Assembly: GCA_020348765.1 (NCBI GenBank)
Contig: CP070753.1
Location: forward strand, 1,438,228 to 1,448,641
Direction: 5' to 3'
Source: Burkholderiales bacterium
GTDB taxonomy: Bacteria > Pseudomonadota > Gammaproteobacteria > Burkholderiales > Burkholderiaceae_E
DNA length: 10,414 bases
Of this stretch, positions 6,701-10,414 are shown one piece after another. Position 1 is the first letter of the stretch; every line of letters begins with the position of its first letter. The position numbers were made by a program, and so were the translations under genes. The notes beneath the pieces were generated by a model that was not told the origin of the DNA, ran no database searches, and saw only the letters and a program-made list of their open reading frames with translations.

Positions 6701-7885
6701 CCCGCACCGCCCGGCGCGCTGGTTGGCGGCGGCCTGCGAAATCGGCTCGACCCGAAGCTGCTCGACCTTGCCGCGATACCGGTAGCGCTTGACCCGGGCC
6801 AGTCCGGAGTCGATCACGTAGCGTATCCCCGGCACCGTCAGCGAGGTCTCGGCCACGTTGGTCGCCAGCACGATGCGCCTGCCCGACGAAGCCGAGAACA
6901 CCCGCTCCTGCTCGGCAGCCGAGAGCCTGGCATAGAGCGGCAACAGCTCCACGCCGCCGCCGGGCGCGGCGGCGAAACATGCGCGCAGGTGCTCGAGGCA
7001 GTCACGAATCTCGCGTTCTCCCGGCAGGAAGACCAGCACGTCGCCAGGGGCTTCGCGCCACAGTTGCGCGATCGCGGTCTCGACCGCTTCCGGCAGGCTC
7101 GCCTCGACCTCGTCGGTCTCGGGGTCGGGTTCCGCGTCGGCGCCGTCCTGCGCCGCACCCGCGTCCGTGGCACCCGCTGCACCGTCCGTAGCCGCCGCAC
7201 CGGTGGCTGCCGCGAGCGGCTGCGCGGACCGCGCCGCGGCGACCAGCGGCAGGTATCGGATCTGCACCGGGTACAGACGCCCCGAGACCTCGATCACCGG
7301 CGCCAGCGCGCCGTCGTGCGCAAAGTGCTCGGCGAAGCGCTGCGCATCGATGGTGGCCGAGGTGATGATCAGGCGCAGATCGTCCCGGCGCTCGCCGGCG
7401 AGCAGTTCCTTCAGGTACCCGAGCAAGAAGTCGATGTTCAGGCTACGCTCGTGCGCCTCGTCGACGATGATCGTGTCATAGCGACGCAGCAGCGGGTCGG
7501 ACAGCGTCTCTGCGAGCAGCATGCCATCGGTCATCAGCTTGACCGTGGCGCTGGGCGCGATCGAGGCATTGAATCGGATCTTGAACCCGACATGCTCGCC
7601 CAACGGGCTGCCGAGCTCCTGCGCGATGCGCTTCGCAACGCTGGTCGCCGCCAGGCGCCGGGGCTGCGTGTGCCCGATCAGCCCCTGACGCCCGCGGCCG
7701 GCGAGCCAGGCGATCTTGGGCAGCTGGGTGGTCTTGCCGGAACCGGTCTCTCCGCACACGATCACGACCGGATGCGCGGCGATCGCGCGCGCGATCGGGT
7801 CGCGGTGCGCGCTGACTGGGAGTTGTTCGGGGAAGTTCGGCGCGGGCAGCGCAGGCCGGGCGGGCATGCGCGACGAGGAAGCCAT
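3695..7885 (-). CDS. hrpA: ATP-dependent RNA helicase HrpA
   Basis: This is a 1396-residue DEAH-box RNA helicase, aligning by eye with E. coli HrpA (about 1300 residues) from the Walker A motif to the C-terminal SLFAQQLRTPSPVS region. Visible motifs are GETGSGKT (45-52), DEAH (142-145), SAT (176-178) and QRAGRCGR (389-396), followed by the DEAH-family accessory domains and the long HrpA-specific C-terminal part. It should be cytoplasmic and act on RNA or ribosomes using NTP hydrolysis. Differences from E. coli: the N-terminal extension before Walker A is about 50-60 residues shorter. Low-complexity Ala/Pro/Thr-rich insertions also occur near residues 217-258, around 605-655 and near 1057-1113. 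The start ATG 7885 has no Shine-Dalgarno; ATG 7867 (residue 7) is an alternative, also without one. It diverges from argA by 22 bp and overlaps the convergent cDPGS-family gene by 54 bp. Confidence 0.96.
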   Translation of the reverse strand: MASSSRMPARPALPAPNFPEQLPVSAHRDPIARAIAAHPVVIVCGETGSGKTTQLPKIAWLAGRGRQGLIGHTQPRRLAATSVAKRIAQELGSPLGEHVGFKIRFNASIAPSATVKLMTDGMLLAETLSDPLLRRYDTIIVDEAHERSLNIDFLLGYLKELLAGERRDDLRLIITSATIDAQRFAEHFAHDGALAPVIEVSGRLYPVQIRYLPLVAAARSAQPLAAATGAAATDGAAGATDAGAAQDGADAEPDPETDEVEASLPEAVETAIAQLWREAPGDVLVFLPGEREIRDCLEHLRACFAAAPGGGVELLPLYARLSAAEQERVFSASSGRRIVLATNVAETSLTVPGIRYVIDSGLARVKRYRYRGKVEQLRVEPISQAAANQRAGRCGRVADGVCIRLYDEADFERRPRFTDPEVLRSSLAAVILRMKALRLTDIDRFPFVDAPPRRAIVDGYELLRELNAIDEQRALTAVGRKLARLPVDPRVGRMLLAGHDGGCLRDVLVVASALAVQDPRERPLEARQAADRAHARFADERSDFVATLRLWDYWKRQVRAEGGSRRAQQERLKREFLSPRRLREWADVHAQLAEAAAELGWKAEPAPAAASGQTHTRTRATVAAQRAASRAVGLPGAGAAIGAQAQAEAMPSQAMVPISREDYRRLHCALLTGLLGNLGTRASDGDHFLGTHAVRFWLHPGSGVARRGLKWLMAAELVETQRLFARSVARVESGWIERAAPHLLKRFWSDAHWEKRPAQVVAFERGTLYGLTLYAQRRVHFGPRDPELGRELLIRHALVEGDWETRLPFFAHNRRLVADIEALEQRTRRRDLLVDDQTLFDFYDREIPAGIVTGAAFEAWYREAVRSQPRLLFLERETLLRRELSGTTGEQYPHRLRMHGAEYRIAYRFEPGHAADGASLEVPLHRLNQVDEYRCDWAVPGLLRDRVVALLKSLPQKARHRCQPLVDFARDFLARADELQWRGARPLLDVLAQYVRERVHLPIQPVDFRTDAVAPHLLLRFVLVDEHGREIDAGRNLAQLRARHGDEARRQFRALAHAATPPTPATPATSATSATSATSPAVGGHAAGIAGGDRAPVDASKDAAPVRAAGQRATSWSFGPLPEIMELRRVEPDGRGTLLLGFPALLDRGDAVELTVFDEPEAAARAHRAGLRRLFALTLREPLRHFERSIPDFTRLGVRFAPFGGGDALREQLVEGALERACMAEPLPTDAESFAARLAEARTRVSLIGQEFARLTAQILEQHAAVVARLAQAKGFPDVVADVEAQLHDLTAGRFLVETPHAQLQHYPRYLKAIVQRLERLRVDAGGDRERMAQIAPLVQNYRRARAARKGRTDARLDEFRWLIQELRVSLFAQQLRTPSPVSVKRLRRAWEAMSG
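4649..4711. repeat. 9-bp tandem repeat within hrpA, seven units
   Basis: Seven 9-bp units based on CGAAGTGGC run from 4649. The first four are identical and the last three drift to CGGAGTGGC, CGGAGTCGG and CGGAGTTGC. On the hrpA strand they encode a three-residue Ala-Thr-Pro/Ser repeat in the third low-complexity insertion. The period preserves the reading frame, so copy-number change would alter linker length without frameshift. Confidence 0.95.
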
Positions 7886-7893
7886 GGCGGTAA

Positions 7894-7901
7894 ATTATAA
7901 T
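7894..7901. promoter_or_regulatory. Palindromic -10 element shared by divergent hrpA and argA
   Basis: The octamer ATTATAAT is its own reverse complement, giving a perfect TATAAT on the plus strand (7896-7901) and on the minus strand (7899-7894). It lies in the only AT-rich island of the 22 bp between the two start codons. On the plus strand, 6 bases separate TATAAT from ATG 7908; on the minus strand, 8 bases separate it from ATG 7885. A sigma70 start point typically falls about 7-9 bases after the -10, so transcripts would begin at or within a base or two of the start codons. Neither start has a Shine-Dalgarno at usual spacing, which agrees with leaderless mRNAs. No TTGACA-like -35 is seen in either direction; it would lie inside the opposite gene. 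Confidence 0.55.
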
Positions 7902-7907
7902 CGCGTG

Positions 7908-9227
7908 ATGCTCGAGCCGATCGAACAAGCACGCTTCGTGACCTGGCTGCGGCTGGTCGCGCCGTACATCCATGCGTTCCGGGGCCGGACCTTCGTGGTC
8001 GGCTTCGCCGGAGAGCTGGTCCTGGCCGGCCGGCTGGGCGGCCTGGTGCAGGACCTGAGCCTGCTGAACGCGCTGGGAGTGCGCATCGTCGTCGTCTATG
8101 GGTCCCGCCCCCAGATCGAGGAGCAGATGCGCCTGCGCGGCGGGGCCGGCCGATACGAGGCGGGCCTCAGGGTCACCGACGCCCTGGCACTCGAATGCGC
8201 CAAGGAAGCCGCCGGCGAGATGCGGCTCGACGTCGAGGCCCTGTTCTCGCAGGGACTGCCGAACACGCCGATGGCGCACGCGTCGGTGCGGGTGGTGTCC
8301 GGGAACTTCGTCACCGCGCGCCCCTACGGCGTGGTCGATGGCGTCGATTTCCAGCACACCGGAGTGGTTCGCAAGATCGATGCGCAGACGATCCGCTTCG
8401 CACTGAACTCCGGAGCGGTCGTGCTGCTGCCGCCGCTGGGGTTTTCGCCCACCGGCGAGGCATTCAACCTCACCATGGAGGATGTCGCGGCCAGCACCGC
8501 GATCGCCCTGGACGCGGACAAGCTCGTGATGGTGACCGAGATCCCCGGAATCGTGGATGGCCACGGCGCCCTGCTGCGCGAGATCGGCGAGCGCGACGCG
8601 CGCGACATGCTCGTGCGCGGGGCCCTGGACGCGGACACGGCGCTGTACCTGAGCGAATCGCTGCGTGCCTGCGAGGGCGGCGTGTCGCGCGCCCACATCG
8701 TTCCGTTCGCGGTCGAAGGCTCGGTACTGCTCGAGTTGTTCCTGCACCAGGGCATCGGGACGATGCTGGTCGAGGAGACGCTGGAGTCGCTGCGCGAGGC
8801 CACGGTCGAAGACGTCACCGGCATCCTCGCGATCCTGACGCCGCTCGAGGCCGACGGCACGCTGGTCAAGCGGGACCGGGCCCTGATCGAGCGCGAGATC
8901 TCGAACTTCACGGTGATCGAGCACGACGGCGTGATATTCGGCTGTGCGGCCCTGTATCGGTACCCGGAAGACGGAACCGGAGAGCTGGCATGCCTGGCCG
9001 TGAGCCCGAGCGTGCAGGGACGCGGCGACGGCGAGCGCATTTTGCAGCGCATCGAGCAGCGGGCCCGGATCGCGGGCCTGCGCCGGTTGTTCGTGCTGAC
9101 CACGCGCGCCGGCCACTGGTTCATGAAGCGCGGCTTCGTTCTGGCCGGCGTCGAGGCGCTGCCCAGCGAGCGCCAGAACCTGTACAACTGGCAGCGCAAG
9201 TCCCAGATCTACTTGAAGGAACTCTAG
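7908..9227 (+). CDS. argA: N-acetylglutamate synthase ArgA (amino-acid kinase + GNAT)
   Basis: This 439-residue classical N-acetylglutamate synthase catalyses the first step of arginine biosynthesis, acetyl-CoA plus glutamate to N-acetylglutamate, in the cytoplasm. The N-terminal amino-acid-kinase-like domain (about 1-290) starts with a [19 protein letters not shown] segment, as in E. coli and Pseudomonas ArgA. It has [11 protein letters not shown] (61-71), the ArgA form of the kinase glycine loop, and in this family the domain is regulatory (arginine feedback), not a kinase. The C-terminal GNAT domain (about 295-439) has the acetyl-CoA pyrophosphate loop as QGRGDG (370-375). Length matches E. 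coli (443). ATG 7908 is preferred from alignment and the adjacent -10. GTG 7905 directly precedes it in frame, and ATG 7884, with AGGA at 7876-7879 and a short 4-base gap, would add 8 residues. yggX follows after 49 bases. Confidence 0.95.
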   Translation: MLEPIEQARFVTWLRLVAPYIHAFRGRTFVVGFAGELVLAGRLGGLVQDLSLLNALGVRIVVVYGSRPQIEEQMRLRGGAGRYEAGLRVTDALALECAKEAAGEMRLDVEALFSQGLPNTPMAHASVRVVSGNFVTARPYGVVDGVDFQHTGVVRKIDAQTIRFALNSGAVVLLPPLGFSPTGEAFNLTMEDVAASTAIALDADKLVMVTEIPGIVDGHGALLREIGERDARDMLVRGALDADTALYLSESLRACEGGVSRAHIVPFAVEGSVLLELFLHQGIGTMLVEETLESLREATVEDVTGILAILTPLEADGTLVKRDRALIEREISNFTVIEHDGVIFGCAALYRYPEDGTGELACLAVSPSVQGRGDGERILQRIEQRARIAGLRRLFVLTTRAGHWFMKRGFVLAGVEALPSERQNLYNWQRKSQIYLKEL

Positions 9228-9276
9228 CCGCGGTCGGCCGCCCGCGTGTCCAATCCCACAATCGACAGGAAACCCG

Positions 9277-9549
9277 ATGTCCCGATCCTTATTCTGTGTC
9301 AAGTTGCAGCGCGAGGCCGAAGGCCTGGACTTCCCGCCCTACCCCGGCGAACTGGGCAAACGCATCTTCGAGAACGTTTCCCGGGAAGCCTGGCAGGACT
9401 GGTTGCGCCATCAGACCATGCTGGTCAACGAGAATCGACTGAACCTGGCCGACGCGCGCGCGCGCAAGTATCTGGCGACACAGATGGAGCGCTTCTTCTT
9501 CGGCGAAGGCGCGGACCAGCCCACCGGCTACGTGCCGCCGCCGGCCTGA
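9277..9549 (+). CDS. yggX: Probable Fe(2+)-trafficking protein YggX
   Basis: The 90-residue protein is nearly the length of E. coli YggX (91). It keeps the family landmarks: Cys7 in the MSRSLFC start, [19 protein letters not shown], the KEAW-like REAWQDW and the QTMLVNE segment. Family knowledge: YggX is a small cytoplasmic protein that protects iron-sulfur proteins from oxidative damage and is proposed to traffic ferrous iron; Cys7 is the residue tied to this role. ATG 9277 has AGGA at 9267-9270, six bases upstream. It lies 49 bases after argA in the same direction, with no clear promoter or terminator between, so co-transcription is likely. In E. coli yggX is paired with mutY, which is not seen here. 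Confidence 0.96.
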   Translation: MSRSLFCVKLQREAEGLDFPPYPGELGKRIFENVSREAWQDWLRHQTMLVNENRLNLADARARKYLATQMERFFFGEGADQPTGYVPPPA

Positions 9550-9583
9550 TCGGCCGCCGCGCGCCCGACGAACCGGGGCGGCG

Positions 9584-10258
9584 CTAGTCCGACGCGAGCG
9601 GCTTCGAGAGCGCGTGCACGCCGTCCGGGCGCGCCACCAGCAGGATGTCGGCCGGACGCCGGGCGAACAGGCCGTTGGTCACGACGCCCACGATCTGGTC
9701 GATCCGTGATTCCAGTGCCACCGCGTCCTCGATCACCAGACCGGAGACATCCAGGATCAGGTTGCCGTTGTCGGTGACGAAGCCCTCGCGCAGGCGGTGC
9801 TTGACGCCCCGCGCGGTGAGCGCACGCGCCACGTGGCCGCGCGCCATCGGAATCACTTCCACCGGCAGCGGATAGCGTCCCAGCCACGGCACGCACTTGG
9901 ACTCGTCGACGATGCACACGAACCGGCTCGCGACCGCCGCGACGATCTTCTCGCGCGTCAGCGCGCCACCGCCTCCCTTGATCATCTGCAGCCGCTCGTT
10001 GATCTCGTCGGCGCCGTCGACATAGACCGGCAGCGTCTCGACCTCGTTCAGGTCGAGCACCTCGATGCCGTGCGCCCGCAGCCGCGCAGTGCTCGCTTCC
10101 GAGCTGGACACGGCACCGGCGACACGATCGCGACGCTCGGCGAGCGCGTCGATGAAGAAGTTGACGGTCGAGCCGCTACCGACCCCGACCACCGCGCCGT
10201 CGATCAGTTGATCGAGCGCGGCCTGCGCGGCAGCGCGCTTGAGGTCATCCTGGTTCAT
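9584..10258 (-). CDS. rpiA: Ribose-5-phosphate isomerase A
   Basis: This 224-residue enzyme interconverts ribose-5-phosphate and ribulose-5-phosphate in the non-oxidative pentose phosphate pathway. It aligns without gaps to E. coli RpiA through the active site. The phosphate-binding GVGSGST is at 25-31, DGADEIN (Asp81, Asp84), [11 protein letters not shown] (Lys94, catalytic Glu103) and Lys121 all fall at the E. coli numbering. The frame is open upstream to 10396, but the added residues do not resemble the family. ATG 10258 gives the conserved [15 protein letters not shown] start, with AGGT at 10269-10266 seven bases upstream. It converges with yggX, leaving 34 bases between stops. An upstream leftward ORF overlaps its first 14 bases. 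Confidence 0.97.
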   Translation of the reverse strand: MNQDDLKRAAAQAALDQLIDGAVVGVGSGSTVNFFIDALAERRDRVAGAVSSSEASTARLRAHGIEVLDLNEVETLPVYVDGADEINERLQMIKGGGGALTREKIVAAVASRFVCIVDESKCVPWLGRYPLPVEVIPMARGHVARALTARGVKHRLREGFVTDNGNLILDVSGLVIEDAVALESRIDQIVGVVTNGLFARRPADILLVARPDGVHALSKPLASD

Positions 10259-10414
10259 CGTCCCGACCTGCCTCGCTCGCACCGGCCGCGGAACGCAGCT
10301 GTCCGGCTTCGGCCTCGAACCGCCCCGGCTGGGCGCCTGCCGTGCGCCGCATCGAGGTCTCGCGCCAAAGCCGCGGATAGCTGGCGCGCATGACATGCAT
10401 CAGCATCGCGACCG
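10245..10414 (-). CDS. Unidentified protein, C-terminal fragment
   Basis: A minus-strand frame open from the right window edge ends in TGA at 10247-10245, inside the first codons of rpiA (14-base overlap in a different frame). The visible 55 residues include [20 protein letters not shown] followed by an Ala/Gly/Glu-rich tail. Third codon positions are about 80% G/C, clearly higher than in the competing frame that ends at 10259-10257, so this frame is the better candidate for coding. I do not recognise the family. If real, it would be a gene upstream of and overlapping rpiA, so rpiA might be translationally coupled to it. Confidence 0.4.
   Translation of the reverse strand, partial: VAMLMHVMRASYPRLWRETSMRRTAGAQPGRFEAEAGQLRSAAGASEAGRDDEPG

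Noticed and set aside
9228..9276. Small hairpin GCGG-TCGG-CCGC just after argA as a terminator or attenuator.
   Set aside because: Only a four-base-pair stem and no T-tract; more likely argA and yggX are read through.
7476..9302. 608-codon minus-strand frame opposite argA.
   Set aside because: The opposite strand encodes unmistakable ArgA and the hrpA start; this frame has no protein-family features.
9550..9583. Possible terminator between convergent yggX and rpiA: GCCGCC (9553-9558) pairing with GGCGGC (9577-9582).
   Set aside because: The loop is 18 bases and there is no T-run on either strand; such pairing is easily found by chance in DNA this GC-rich.

Overview
The window comes from a very GC-rich (roughly 70% by eye) chromosome. 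The gene content is largely conserved proteobacterial housekeeping. Classical two-domain ArgA, YggX, full-length HrpA and an E. coli-like RpiA point to a gammaproteobacterium. The EI24-family membrane protein, the fused indolepyruvate oxidoreductase start and a short REP-like hairpin would fit the Xanthomonadales/Lysobacterales neighbourhood; that placement is inference. I see no tRNA, rRNA, CRISPR array, insertion sequence, phage gene or toxin-antitoxin pair.

Layout. Bases 1-1755 hold a leftward gene set: an EI24-type membrane protein, then a stand-alone MoaB/CinA-type molybdopterin-binding-domain protein, then the first 35 codons of indolepyruvate ferredoxin oxidoreductase. The last two overlap by an ATGA. 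Bases 1756-2296 form a divergent region with no recognisable gene. It holds a REP-like hairpin, three separate short tandem-repeat tracts (24 bp x3, 15 bp x4, 13 bp x2) and one AT-richer patch. The last tract duplicates the Shine-Dalgarno of the next gene. Bases 2297-3748 (+) encode a P-loop protein of the cyclic 2,3-diphosphoglycerate synthetase / COG2403 family. Its 3' end overlaps by 54 bp the convergent hrpA (3695-7885, -).

hrpA and argA (7908-9227, +) diverge from start codons only 22 bp apart. An AT-rich island there carries a palindromic octamer that reads TATAAT on both strands. It is placed so that transcription in each direction would begin at or within a base or two of the start codon, so both mRNAs may be leaderless. 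yggX (9277-9549, +) follows argA. rpiA (9584-10258, -) converges on yggX, and the end of an unidentified leftward gene overlaps the rpiA start.

The enzymes serve unrelated routes: arylpyruvate oxidation, arginine biosynthesis, the pentose phosphate pathway, RNA helicase activity and iron/oxidative-stress protection. I do not see a new multi-gene system. The points most worth following up are the hrpA/argA start region, the isolated cDPGS-family gene with its repeat-rich 5' flank and overlapping 3' end, and the low-complexity insertions in HrpA.
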